Shown: positions 17,143 to 25,051 of the stretch, one piece after another
Numbering within the stretch: position 1 is the stretch's first letter
Layout: the number at the start of each line of letters is the position of its first letter
From: Thermodesulfobium narugense DSM 14796
GTDB taxonomy: Bacteria > Thermodesulfobiota > Thermodesulfobiia > Thermodesulfobiales > Thermodesulfobiaceae
Direction: 5' to 3'
Assembly (NCBI RefSeq): GCF_000212395.1
Contig: NC_015499.1
Span: 399,501-463,500 of the forward strand
Length of the DNA: 64,000 nt
Made by a program: the position numbers and the translations under genes
Notes under the pieces: model-generated
What the model was told of the DNA's origin: nothing
Databases searched by the model: none
Seen by the model: the letters and a program-made list of their open reading frames with translations, nothing else

Positions 17143-17800
17143 AAATCTTCTTATTGTAGAAAGCAAAAACGATCAGTATTTTATCGAAGGACTGATTAAA
17201 TATTTAAAACTTAATAATATTGAGTTAGGTACTCCAATATGTAATATTGAAGATTACGAGTGTTTGGGTGGTTTAGGCAATCTTTCCAGACGATTAAGAG
17301 ATTTAAAAAAGGAGATCGAGTCTAAAGGATTGGAAAAAATAGGTATACTTATAGATGCTGATGATGAAGGAATTGAAAATCGCATTGAGCTTATTAATGG
17401 TGCAATAAAGGAAATATGTTCTGATGTTTCTTTTACTCGAATAAATGAGCCTAAACATAGTCAAGAACTTGATATCGATTTTATTTGTTATATTACTAAT
17501 GTTAATGGATATGGTGAACTTGAGACGCTTCTTAAAGCAATTAAATCTAAAGATTCAACTTTTGCAGATTGCTTAAAATCTTGGCGAAAATGTGCTAAAA
17601 AATTTGGAAGAGAGATTAAAGATAAAGAGTTCGATAAATTTTGGTTTAATATTTATTGCCGATATGATTGTTGTGCCGAAGAAGAAAGGAAACAGGCAGG
17701 TAAGAATTGTAATACTGAAACTTCACTGAAAAAAGATATTTGGGATTTTGAGCATTCTCTATTGGATGGTTTAAAGGAATTTTTAAGATTGCTCGCATAG
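17117..17800 (+). CDS. DUF3226/TOPRIM-like partner of the AAA ATPase
   Basis: This 227-residue protein opens with NLLIVESKNDQYFI, where the Glu matches the first TOPRIM acid. It has IGILIDADDEGIENR as the DxD block and a conserved Asp/His/Trp-rich C-terminal half (KSWRKCAKKFGREI, IYCRYDCCAEEE). This is the DUF3226/OLD-like TOPRIM group, expected to bind metal and cut or nick nucleic acid. It overlaps the ATPase gene by 26 bases; a GTG at 17135 is an alternative start. Partnership with the ATPase suggests an anti-phage effector, but no target can be inferred. Confidence 0.75.
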   Translation: MAAKSAVSKNLLIVESKNDQYFIEGLIKYLKLNNIELGTPICNIEDYECLGGLGNLSRRLRDLKKEIESKGLEKIGILIDADDEGIENRIELINGAIKEICSDVSFTRINEPKHSQELDIDFICYITNVNGYGELETLLKAIKSKDSTFADCLKSWRKCAKKFGREIKDKEFDKFWFNIYCRYDCCAEEERKQAGKNCNTETSLKKDIWDFEHSLLDGLKEFLRLLA

Positions 17801-17857
17801 TCAGGATATAATATACAATGATATTAAAAAATAATCTAAGAAATGGGAGGTTTTGAA

Positions 17858-18064
17858 ATGATCAAAGTTGGGGATTGTTATATTCCTCGTGATAGGTTAA
17901 AGAATATTGCTTATTTAAGAAGAAGTGAGAAAGATAAAAAGGTAAGTGTTGCATTTTCAGATTCAAATTTGTCTGAAAAGTTTCAATCTTTATCTTGTAA
18001 TGGTGTAAGTGATGAGGAACTTGAAAATTTATTAAAAGAGATAGACGAAGGAAGCAAAGTATAA
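17858..18064 (+). CDS. Small hypothetical protein, third gene of the AAA-TOPRIM cluster
   Basis: This is a 68-residue acidic protein with no recognised family. It begins MIKVGDCYIPRDRLKNIAYL and ends in an acidic helix (SDEELENLLKEIDEG). The start is ATG at 17858 with GGGAGG at 17845-17850, a strong ribosome site. It sits 57 bases after the TOPRIM gene on the same strand with no obvious terminator between, so it may be a third component or an unrelated cargo gene. Confidence 0.6.
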   Translation: MIKVGDCYIPRDRLKNIAYLRRSEKDKKVSVAFSDSNLSEKFQSLSCNGVSDEELENLLKEIDEGSKV

Positions 18065-18145
18065 AATATTTTGTAAAAGATTTAAATTTATAAAGAAATT
18101 AAGCACTTAAATTTAAATTTTCAAAATGTATTTATTACTGAGAAA

Positions 18146-18298
18146 ATGAATCATTATAAAGTCATATTGGAACCTCAAGAAGAGAGTGGGTATACTGCAT
18201 TTGTTCCAGCTCTTCCTGGGTATATTTCTGAGGGCGATACTTATAAAGAAGCGCTTGAGAATAAAGAGGATCTTAACAGCTCCAACAAATCTACTTAA
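18146..18298 (+). pseudogene. Truncated hicB antitoxin copy
   Basis: ATG 18146 opens a frame starting MNHYKVILEPQEESGYTAFV. It closely matches, at DNA and protein level, the first 45 or so residues of the intact HicB at 21852-22082. After EALENKE the match is lost and the frame ends. The DNA-binding C-terminal half is missing. It lies just left of the decayed transposon, so the pair of hicB copies brackets the mobile elements. Confidence 0.75.
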
Positions 18299-18340
18299 TT
18301 ATCAAAAATAATCAATTTTTTCTTGATTTTTTAGTACTCG

Positions 18341-18400
18341 TGTTGCCTCATTTAAAAACCTAAAGGAAGTTGTATTCGTTGCCTCACTTAAAATTCTAAA
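18341..18400. repeat. Left inverted end of the decayed transposon
   Basis: It contains GTTGCCTCATTTAAAAACC and, 32 bases on, GTTGCCTCACTTAAAATTC. Reverse complementing the right end at 21528-21585 gives the same two-unit order, with mismatches mainly in the outer unit. Confidence 0.65.
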
Positions 18401-19403
18401 CATAACCATAACATATTTTATCTTTGTTTTTGCTAATTTTTTTAATAGAGTTTCTTACCTCTTCCTTTATGGATATATCTTCTAGTAATTTTTTTTGAAG
18501 TTTTACTATTTCTCTTTGAAGTTCAGCTGGATTTAATTTTGTATACTGTTCTATTAGCTTTTCTTTATCTATTTTTCTACACCAGGATTTTCTAATATTC
18601 TTTGATAAGGAGTTCTTGCTTTATCGTATTTTTTTGTAACTTTACTTCCAATTCTTTCTTTTGAGATTTGTTTCATTACAGGACTGAAAAAAGTTTATAT
18701 ATAGCCTTAGGCTTTCATAAAGCCTTTTTAAAGTTATTAGCTCAACTTCTCTATCATATCTAAAATAACCAACATATTTTCTTACTACAGAGTAGTTTTT
18801 CTGTTCAACATAGCAATTATCGTTTTTTCTATATTTTCTTGACCTTGTGAACGTTATATTATTTTCAACACAATAACGATGAAGTTGATGATTTATAAAC
18901 TCTGCTCCATTATCAGAATCAATTCCAAAGAGTTTAAAAGGCAAGCGTTTCTTTATTTCATCTATTGATTCAAAAACCCACCTTTGAGCTTTATTTCTTA
19001 AAGCATCTATTTCTATCCAACCGGTGCAAATGTCAACTGCAGCTAGAGTTTGGATAAATTCTCCTCTTAGATCTCCTCCTTCATGACCTACAAGGTCTAT
19101 TTCTAAATATCCAGGTATACTTTCGTCCCATTCTGAAAATGTCCTTATAGGAATCTGGCTTTTAAGAAGGCTGCCTGGTTTTGTATATGTCTTTCCCTTT
19201 GGTTTATTCATTCTTTTGTATTCTGAAAGTATTCTGTCTATAGTAGATGCGCTTATCTTAAAGAGTTTTTCTTCTACATCCCTTTCAATTTGTATTTCTT
19301 TAAACTCTTTAAGTTTATATATTATTTCAGGAAGAACAGGTTTTAACCTTTTGCCACATGGACAATCTAAAACGTTCCATACCTTAATTAACGCCTTTTT
19401 TAC
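18396..19403 (-). pseudogene. 3' part of the ISNCY-like integrase-core transposase, frameshifted
   Basis: This minus-strand coding remnant contains most of an rve/DDE catalytic domain: LEIDLVGHEGGDLRGEF, GIDSDNGAEFI and RSRKYRKNDNCYVEQKNYSV. The family continues with FFQPVMK, but here a frame change in the A-tract near 18685 moves PVMKQISKERIGSK into another frame. A stop at 18569-18571 and a second shift follow, after which LNPAELQREIVKLQ is still readable until 18396. The 5' end is cut by the IS21 insertion at 19403/19404. It cannot make a full-length enzyme. Confidence 0.8.
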
Positions 19404-19456
19404 TGTCAAGTGCAATCCTAAAATGCACCATTACGCGGCTCAAAACTGCACCACTT

Positions 19457-20233
19457 TTAGCTGTTAATTTCCTGTGAACTAAAGTCAATTAATCCTGCCT
19501 TTCTCTTCTGTCTTAGTCTATAACTATCTCCCTTGATGTTTATGATATAACTGTGATGAATAAGTCTATCTAGTATAGCTGTAGTTAAGCCTTCATCATT
19601 GTTGAAAATCTCTTTCCATCTGATAAAAGAAAGATTTGTGGTTATTAATATAGAGCCCGTCTCATATTTCTTGTTAACTATCTGAAACAGTAGGTTTGAT
19701 TGTTTCTCATTGAGCTTAAAGTATCCAAACTCATCAATAATAAGCAGCCCTGTAAAATTTATAGACTTCTTTATGTATTGCTCCAGTCTATTTTGAGATA
19801 GTGCAGTATCTATTTGTATAATCAAATCAGCCATTGTTACGAACTTTGTCTTTATCCTCTTCTGTGTAGCAGCATAACCTATAGCTACAGCAAGATGAGT
19901 TTTTCCTACACCAGGAGGCCCAATAAGGAGAATGTTTTTTGTCTCATCAATAAACCTCATTGATAGAACTTCATTTATCAGTGTTTTATCAACTGATGAA
20001 GATGAAAAATCAAAGGTGTCTATAGTTTTTATCTTTGGAAAACCTGCAAACTTCAGCATAGTCTGTTTTGCTCTTTGATTTCTTGCTTCATATTCAGCTT
20101 CAAGCAGAAGACAAAGGAATTCAGCAAAGGATAAACTCTCTTTAGCTGCTTTATCTGCAAGAAAACTATAGTTTTCTAATATGCCCTTTAATTTTAGATT
20201 TATGCAGTATTCTTCTATCCTTGAATTAAGCAT
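19457..20233 (-). CDS. istB: IS21-family transposition helper ATPase IstB
   Basis: This 258-residue AAA+ protein has Walker A GPPGVGKTHLA (about residues 105-115) and Walker B GLLIIDEFGY. The N-terminal helical domain (LNSRIEEYCINLKLKGI) matches IstB/DnaC-like ATPases. It assembles on target DNA and directs IstA there. It overlaps istA by eight bases, the normal IS21 arrangement, which gives translational coupling. All motifs look intact. Confidence 0.95.
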   Translation of the reverse strand: MLNSRIEEYCINLKLKGILENYSFLADKAAKESLSFAEFLCLLLEAEYEARNQRAKQTMLKFAGFPKIKTIDTFDFSSSSVDKTLINEVLSMRFIDETKNILLIGPPGVGKTHLAVAIGYAATQKRIKTKFVTMADLIIQIDTALSQNRLEQYIKKSINFTGLLIIDEFGYFKLNEKQSNLLFQIVNKKYETGSILITTNLSFIRWKEIFNNDEGLTTAILDRLIHHSYIINIKGDSYRLRQKRKAGLIDFSSQEINS

Positions 20234-21299
20234 AGTTGTCTTCTCCTATTAAGAGCTTTTCATACTCAGAAAGGTTTGTGTAGTAAGGATGAAAGCTTTT
20301 GTCCATGTAAACTTCTTTCTTACTGTTTTTATTACTATCTTTAATATTATTTTTATTACTATCTTTTTCACTTACAAATAGATTATTTGGTACTTTACTT
20401 AAATAACTTAGTTCCTCTTTTAACATATCAAAGGGTTTTTTGTTTGTTGTTGCATGAATCCTGTTATTTGCACTGGTAAGCCAGGAAAATATATAGGCAT
20501 TTAAGAGATCTGGTGTTATATCTATTGGCGTATTCTTTAGCTTTGCCTTCAATGGTTTATAAAAGTTATTTTTTAGATATAGATTGAATCTTTCAACCTT
20601 TCCCTTGGTTTTAGCTCTGTAGGGCTTACATAGTTTTGGTATAAATAGACCTTTGGAAAAATCAAGAAATTTGTTGTTAAAGCCATGTTCATTTTGCCCA
20701 TATTTATCTCTTTGAATTACTACAGATTTTAGGTTATCATAGAGTATAGTCTTTGGTATCCCGCCAAAGTAGTCAAACGCTTTTATGTGGCAGGATTGGA
20801 ATATGTCCTGCCACATGTTGTCTGTAAAGTAAACAAAAGCTGCTCTTGAATAGGATAAAACCATAACAAAAGCATAGATTGGCTTCTTTCCACTTCTAAC
20901 AGTTGTCCAGTCAACTTGAGCTTGAAAGCCTTTATCTGTTTCGAACCTGATAATTTCCTCATTTTCTTTTTTATTTAGCTTTAGTTTGTCATAAACTGAT
21001 TTTGTGTATTCCTGAAGTATTCTTAGACTTCCTTCATATCCTATATCCTTAATTTCATTCAAAAGCACTGTAGATGGAATTCTGTCTGGATGAGCCTGAC
21101 TTATCCTTTTGTTTATGTAGTCTTTGAATTTATCAAGTTTTGAAGGATAAGTCCTTTTGCTGTAGGGTTCTAGATCCTTCTCCTTTAATCTCTTTGAGAC
21201 AGTCCGTCTATTAATGCCCAACATATGGGCAATCTTTCTTATGGAAACTCCCTGTGCATACAGTGTGTGAATCAAAACAAACTCCTCCTTGCTAATCAT
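20226..21299 (-). CDS. istA: IS21-family transposase IstA
   Basis: This 357-residue transposase has an N-terminal helix-turn-helix (VSIRKIAHMLGINRRTVSKRL) and an rve/DDE core: first Asp in AQVDWTT, second in ILYDNLKS, Glu in GKVERFNLYL. It cuts and joins the element ends. The length is within but at the low side of the family range, and the C-terminus includes a Lys/Asn/Ser-rich stretch (DSNKNNIKDSNKNSKKE). The reading frame is open and paired with an intact istB, so the copy could be active. Confidence 0.93.
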   Translation of the reverse strand: MISKEEFVLIHTLYAQGVSIRKIAHMLGINRRTVSKRLKEKDLEPYSKRTYPSKLDKFKDYINKRISQAHPDRIPSTVLLNEIKDIGYEGSLRILQEYTKSVYDKLKLNKKENEEIIRFETDKGFQAQVDWTTVRSGKKPIYAFVMVLSYSRAAFVYFTDNMWQDIFQSCHIKAFDYFGGIPKTILYDNLKSVVIQRDKYGQNEHGFNNKFLDFSKGLFIPKLCKPYRAKTKGKVERFNLYLKNNFYKPLKAKLKNTPIDITPDLLNAYIFSWLTSANNRIHATTNKKPFDMLKEELSYLSKVPNNLFVSEKDSNKNNIKDSNKNSKKEVYMDKSFHPYYTNLSEYEKLLIGEDNYA

Positions 21300-21399
21300 T
21301 TAGCTCTCCCTTATATGAATTTGAGAGAGCATAACACACAAATTCTACTGGTGCACTTTTACTGTGCGTTGGTGGTGCAGTTTAGCACGGCGGATGACA

Positions 21400-21474
21400 T
21401 TTCTTGCTTGCTTTTTTATATCTTTTTGCAATTTCACTCACCACTGATTTTCTTTCCTTCATCGTTAACCCCAT
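21400..21474 (-). pseudogene. 5' fragment of the interrupted ISNCY-like transposase
   Basis: On the minus strand, GGAGG precedes ATG at 21474, which opens MGLTMKERKSVVSEIAKRY and runs 25 codons to KASKK exactly at the IS21 boundary. This is the typical N-terminus of the transposase family whose catalytic part lies at 18396-19403. Confidence 0.7.
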
Positions 21475-21527
21475 TTCTAGCCTCCAGAGTTATAGTAACT
21501 ACTATTCTAAGAGACTTTTTGTTTTCA

Positions 21528-21585
21528 TTTAGATTTTTTATTTGAGGCAACGATTGTATTTCGTTTAGATTTTTGATGAAGCAAT
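21528..21585. repeat. Right inverted end of the decayed transposon
   Basis: The reverse complement reads ATTGCTTCATCAAAAATC..., then CGTTGCCTCAAATAAAAAAT, paralleling the two-unit left end. Confidence 0.6.
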
Positions 21586-21692
21586 TCGTATTATTTACAA
21601 AATGGATCTGTGGACTTATAATGAACAAAACATGTGTTTAAAAAAGTAGTAAAATTGAGAGTTTTTTATCTAAAGTAAGGTTAAAGGAAGTT

Positions 21693-21720
21693 TTATTTGC
21701 TTGTGTGGAAAAGCAAATAA
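21693..21720. promoter_or_regulatory. Perfect 10-bp inverted repeat upstream of hicBA
   Basis: TTATTTGCTT, an eight-base loop, then AAGCAAATAA. It is not followed by a T-tract. It could be an operator for the HicB DNA-binding protein or an attenuator. The rest of 21586-21851 shows no gene. Confidence 0.35.
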
Positions 21721-21851
21721 AGTGTCTGAGTTTATATATTCGATTATGCTCTGTAAGCAGGGGGTAAATGCAATTGGCAGAGCTATTATTTATATGTACG
21801 AAAAGCCTTTGCTTTAACTTAGAAAGGTTTGTTCGTAAAAGGAGGAGAAAG

Positions 21852-22082
21852 GTGTATAATATTGAGAAGGTGAATCATTATAATGTTATATTGGAACCTC
21901 AAGAAGAGGGTGGGTATACTGTAGTTGTTCCAGCTCTTCCTGGGTGCATTTCTGAGGGAGAGACTATTGAAGAAGCGATTGAGAATATAAAGGAAGCAAT
22001 AGAGCTTTATCTTGAGAGTCTTCAAGAAGATGGGCTCCCAATTCCTGAAGATAAAAGTATAGTAAAGGAAGTGGTTGTCTGA
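21852..22082 (+). CDS. hicB: HicB antitoxin
   Basis: This 76-residue HicB-fold antitoxin contains HYNVILEPQEEGGYTVVVP, ALPGCISEGETIEEAIEN and a terminal segment ending DKSIVKEVVV. The start is GTG at 21852, with AGGAGG about seven bases upstream; a longer frame from 21768 has no ribosome site. HicB forms a degraded RNase H-like fold and blocks HicA. Here the antitoxin precedes the toxin, the reverse of the classical hicAB order. A truncated duplicate is at 18146. Confidence 0.88.
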   Translation: MYNIEKVNHYNVILEPQEEGGYTVVVPALPGCISEGETIEEAIENIKEAIELYLESLQEDGLPIPEDKSIVKEVVV

Positions 22083-22288
22083 AAAAGTTACCAAATCTTA
22101 GGAGCGATGAGGTTATAAAAGTACTTCTGAAATCTGGTTTTGTGGAACAAAGGCAAAAGGGGAGTCATAAGATTTTTAAAAGGGGTGAATTGCGAGTAAC
22201 CGTGCCGGTTCATTCAAAAGTGCTGAAAAAAGGAACATTAAGTAGCATTATTAAGCAATCAGGGCTTAGAGTAGAGGAATTTTTTTAA
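22079..22288 (+). CDS. hicA: HicA mRNA interferase toxin, CTG start
   Basis: This is a 69-residue dsRBD-like toxin. LPNLRSDEVIKVLLKSGF is the first helix region and RQKGSHKIFKRG contains the catalytic His. VTVPVHSKVLKKGTLSSII and GLRVEEF complete the fold. No ATG, GTG or TTG is in frame before homology starts. CTG at 22079 overlaps the antitoxin stop as CTGA and lies about seven bases after GGAAG, so it is the probable start. This explains why standard start rules overlook the gene. HicA cleaves mRNA in ribosome-associated fashion. Confidence 0.85.
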   Translation: MKKLPNLRSDEVIKVLLKSGFVEQRQKGSHKIFKRGELRVTVPVHSKVLKKGTLSSIIKQSGLRVEEFF

Positions 22289-22300
22289 GCCTCTCTGATT
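22257..22300. terminator. Possible bidirectional terminator after hicA
   Basis: AATCAGGGCTTA (22257-22268) pairs with the complement in TAAGCCTCTCTGATT (22286-22300), leaving a three-base bulge. A T-run lies in the loop rather than after the stem. It sits between convergent hicA and the gene ending at 22315. Confidence 0.35.
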
Positions 22301-22314
22301 TAGTAAAATGTATT

Positions 22315-22725
22315 TTAATGTCCTGTAGATTTTTTTCTCCTTCGAGTAGCAGTACCGATTTCTAACGATATCCAGAAATCTTTTCTACTTATCTTTTTAA
22401 ATAAATTAATGTTTCCTTCGTAATATTCATCTTCCATTAAATAAAATTTATCAATATCTTCCTGTGTATCAGGTTTTATATATATCCAGATATATTTATC
22501 ATCAATTTCAGGATCTTTGTAAATATTTATATAAATTTCTTTATCAGTACCATAATATTTCTCGATTGTGTCAAATGCGCTTTTAAATAATTTTATTGTT
22601 GCTGAGGCATCTCCTTTAGAATTAAGCAGGTAATCAATAATCTCTTGTCTTGTTTCTTCTATGTTTGCGTTTGGAAATTTATTTTTTATATTATTAATTT
22701 CATTAGAGATGATATTATTTTTCAT
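22315..22725 (-). CDS. Hypothetical protein, 136 residues
   Basis: I do not recognise this protein. It is rich in Lys, Asp, Glu and Ile. The N-terminal half is helical (NEINNIKNKFPNANIEET). A central beta-rich stretch (YINIYKDPEIDDKYIWIYIK) is followed by a basic end (TATRRRKKSTGH). There is no signal peptide or membrane helix. It follows the export operon on the same strand after a 68-base gap and could be its last gene or independent. Confidence 0.55.
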   Translation of the reverse strand: MKNNIISNEINNIKNKFPNANIEETRQEIIDYLLNSKGDASATIKLFKSAFDTIEKYYGTDKEIYINIYKDPEIDDKYIWIYIKPDTQEDIDKFYLMEDEYYEGNINLFKKISRKDFWISLEIGTATRRRKKSTGH

Positions 22726-22793
22726 TTAAGACTTGTCCTTTTGCCTACTTTTTTTTATGATTATAACAATTTTTAAAAATTAAGGATAATAAT

Positions 22794-24449
22794 TTACTCC
22801 ACGCTAATACTCCCACTTATCACTCCTGCATTGAAATTTATACTGACATTTGATACCTCTCCATTTATTGGCGATTTTATCTCAAGCCTTGATATGTGCT
22901 TGTTGTTATTTTCAATCTGTGCGCTTAATTTTGCCTGTTCGGACTGAATGCTTGAAATCTCAAGCTCTTCGTTTGCCTTTAGATATGCTATATCACTTTC
23001 TATATTCTTTACTGCCTGTTCAGAGATTAAGCCTTCAGAATAAAGCTTTTTGTTTAACTCAAGTTCTTTATATTTGCTATCAAGCTTTTCCTTGTAGCTT
23101 GCTTGTATCTTTGAGATAGAGCCTTCAAGCTTGGAGTAATCTATGTTATTCTTTTGGTTTTCTAAATTTAAAGCGTCCTGTTCTTTTGATGATATTACTA
23201 ATACATCGCCTTTTTTAACCTTCTGGCCTACTTTTACTTTTATATCTGAAATATCCATTGCGTTAAAGCTTATTTTAAATTTATTTAAATCTTCTGTTTT
23301 AGTATCTTCTTTATTATATTTTTTATCATTGTAGTTGTTTTCCTCTGCGTTTGCTACATTTTCATTATTCTTTTTTATCTTTTTCTCATATCTTATTACA
23401 AGCTTTCCTGTTGTTATGTGAGTATTCTTTAGCCTGTCCAAGTCTTCAATCCTTGCAAATTGTAACTCTAAACACTTCTGAGCTAACTTTATCGGGTTGT
23501 ATTCTGTAGGATTTGATGCTATATGATAGTTTTCATCGTCTGTATAAAGGTTTCCTGTTATGAATACACTTGTATCAGGGTCTTTTATTGTGCTATCTAG
23601 TTCAGATACTATTTTGTGTAAATTCGTCCTGTAAACGCTTATATTCTTGCTTGTTATCAATATATTATCCCCTGTCTTCTCTTCCATTGAAAACGGCTGT
23701 ATGTTATCAGTTAAGCCTTTACCTATGCTATAAAGATATCCTGTCTCTGGGTCTTCTACTACTACAGAATTGGCGCCAAGCCATCCAATAGCCTTAAAAT
23801 TCTTTTCTATTTTTTCGTGTGTAACGTTGTGTATGCCTTTTACGTAAACGATTGTTTCTTTTTCTGATGCTTCATATTTCACGTCTGACAATGCGCCAAT
23901 AGGGTTCTGGATGATTGAGTGGATTATTTTTTTGTAGCTGTCTGTTGGAAGACATATTACAAAAAGCAATATAAAAACTCCTGCAAGTATTCTCTCTGGC
24001 TTACTATCCTTGATGAAGCCTCTAAATACCGCATCTTTTTTCGTAATAAGTGAAAACCTGATAAATGCTGGATAAAGTAGCCTTACGCCTGTCACAGAAA
24101 AGCTCTCCAGTATCAGATGAGAAATATATCCTATCTCTAAACTGAGTAGGTATGTAGTGTTTAATTTGAATATAAAAAATACAAGATTTAATATTACTGA
24201 GTAGATTAGATAACACAATACTGAGTTTGTAAAATCTATCACTTCGTTTCGACTAATATTAAGTCTATTAAATACTTTAAAACTTGAGCATTTTCTTATT
24301 TTGAAAAATATTTCTGGTATTATACATATTAGGTTTCCTAATACTGCAAATAAGTAAAAAAATATGTCTATCTTTACGTCGTATGGTAATAGTACTCTTA
24401 CAATCTGTATAAATAATAGTGAAAAGGCTATATGAGAGTAAATACTCAT
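22794..24449 (-). CDS. YdjM-like membrane domain fused to HlyD-type adaptor hairpin
   Basis: Residues 1 to about 185 form a polytopic domain with SHIAFSLL near the start and GYISHLILESFSVTGVRLLYP, typical of YdjM/DUF457-like inner-membrane proteins. A periplasmic-type region of about 200 residues follows with no recognised family. The last 150 residues form a membrane-fusion hairpin: a half lipoyl domain (VKVGQKVKKGDVLVI), a long coiled coil, and the return half lipoyl (RLEIKSPINGEVSNVSINF). The usual adaptor beta-barrel after it is absent. The gene overlaps the TolC-like gene by four bases. I infer an inner-membrane anchored periplasmic adaptor with a novel anchor. Confidence 0.72.
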   Translation of the reverse strand: MSIYSHIAFSLLFIQIVRVLLPYDVKIDIFFYLFAVLGNLICIIPEIFFKIRKCSSFKVFNRLNISRNEVIDFTNSVLCYLIYSVILNLVFFIFKLNTTYLLSLEIGYISHLILESFSVTGVRLLYPAFIRFSLITKKDAVFRGFIKDSKPERILAGVFILLFVICLPTDSYKKIIHSIIQNPIGALSDVKYEASEKETIVYVKGIHNVTHEKIEKNFKAIGWLGANSVVVEDPETGYLYSIGKGLTDNIQPFSMEEKTGDNILITSKNISVYRTNLHKIVSELDSTIKDPDTSVFITGNLYTDDENYHIASNPTEYNPIKLAQKCLELQFARIEDLDRLKNTHITTGKLVIRYEKKIKKNNENVANAEENNYNDKKYNKEDTKTEDLNKFKISFNAMDISDIKVKVGQKVKKGDVLVISSKEQDALNLENQKNNIDYSKLEGSISKIQASYKEKLDSKYKELELNKKLYSEGLISEQAVKNIESDIAYLKANEELEISSIQSEQAKLSAQIENNNKHISRLEIKSPINGEVSNVSINFNAGVISGSISVE

Positions 24450-25051
24450 AAAATCATCTCCATTTCTTTTATTTTCTTGTCCTCTTCTGCCTGTTCAATC
24501 CTGCTTCTTATATCAAGTAGTTCTGTATTTACTCTTTCTAATTCGTCTCTTGTAATAAGCCCTGCATCGTATCTATTTTGGATAATTTTCGCCTGTGTCT
24601 CTTTTAGCTTTAGCTGTGCGTTTAGATTTTCGATTAAGTTCTTTAGCCTTTTTATTTCTGCTAACTTTGTGTTATATTCAATAGTCAATTTCTTTTTTAT
24701 ATCAGTCAGATTTGCCTCTTTTTGCTTTAGTTCTATCCTTGCTAATTCAATCTTTTCTCTGTATGTAAAAGTATTTAAAAATATATCCGTTAAATTTCCT
24801 GATACTGATATGCCTGTAGTAACGTAACCTTTTGCTGGGTCATATCCTGAGTGATAATGTATTTCTGGTTCCGATGCCTTCTTTAACTCTTTTATCTGTA
24901 TTGCAAGGTTTATCTTAGCTTTCTCATATTCATTTTTTGCTGTGATGTACTGATTGTTCTTGTTTATATAGTCCTCAAGCGTCACAATCTCATTTGCAAA
25001 GGCTGTATGGGAGGCTAAAAATAAAAACAATATAACTAAGATTAACTTCAT
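24446..25051 (-). CDS. Half-size TolC/outer-membrane-efflux-like protein
   Basis: This 201-residue exported protein has a signal peptide (MKLILVILFLFLASHTAFA) followed by alternating helical and short beta segments. The phrase IIQNRYDAGLITRDELERVN is characteristic of the helical hairpin of TolC-type factors (RYxAGLIT...). TolC proteins carry two such repeats in over 400 residues; this one carries one, so six copies rather than three could build a channel. It overlaps both neighbours by four bases (ATGA-type junctions), so stoichiometry is probably coupled. Confidence 0.7.
   Translation of the reverse strand: MKLILVILFLFLASHTAFANEIVTLEDYINKNNQYITAKNEYEKAKINLAIQIKELKKASEPEIHYHSGYDPAKGYVTTGISVSGNLTDIFLNTFTYREKIELARIELKQKEANLTDIKKKLTIEYNTKLAEIKRLKNLIENLNAQLKLKETQAKIIQNRYDAGLITRDELERVNTELLDIRSRIEQAEEDKKIKEMEMIL

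Larger units (their letters stand above)
19404..21399 (-). mobile_element. IS21-family insertion sequence (1996 bp)
   Basis: The boundaries are set by TGTCA at 19404 and TGACA ending at 21399, which are inverted. Inside each end are two TGCACCA units, as in the multiple terminal repeats of IS21 elements. It carries istA and istB on the minus strand. No target duplication is visible: the bases before 19404 (TTTTAC) and after 21399 (TTTCTT) do not match. That fits the deletion seen in the interrupted gene. Confidence 0.8.
18341..21585 (-). mobile_element. Decayed transposon (ISNCY-like integrase-type transposase) interrupted by an IS21-family element
   Basis: The older element is bounded by imperfect inverted ends at 18341-18400 and 21528-21585. 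Each end carries two copies of a TTGCCTCA..TAAAAA..CTAAA unit. Its transposase gene runs on the minus strand and is split: 25 codons at 21400-21474, the rest at 18396-19403. The IS21 copy sits exactly between. Relative to the family, about 60-70 codons are missing at the junction, so the insertion or a later event removed sequence. The element is not autonomous. Confidence 0.7.

Noticed and set aside
21225-21545. Plus-strand frame across the right end of IS21
   Set aside because: It crosses the IS boundary and two unrelated pseudogene segments, so it is fortuitous.
21434-21628. Minus-strand frame near the right transposon end
   Set aside because: It overlaps the real transposase start in another frame and runs through the terminal repeat.
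21768-21851. Upstream extension of hicB
   Set aside because: No ribosome site before 21768 and no similarity to HicB; the GTG at 21852 has AGGAGG in place.
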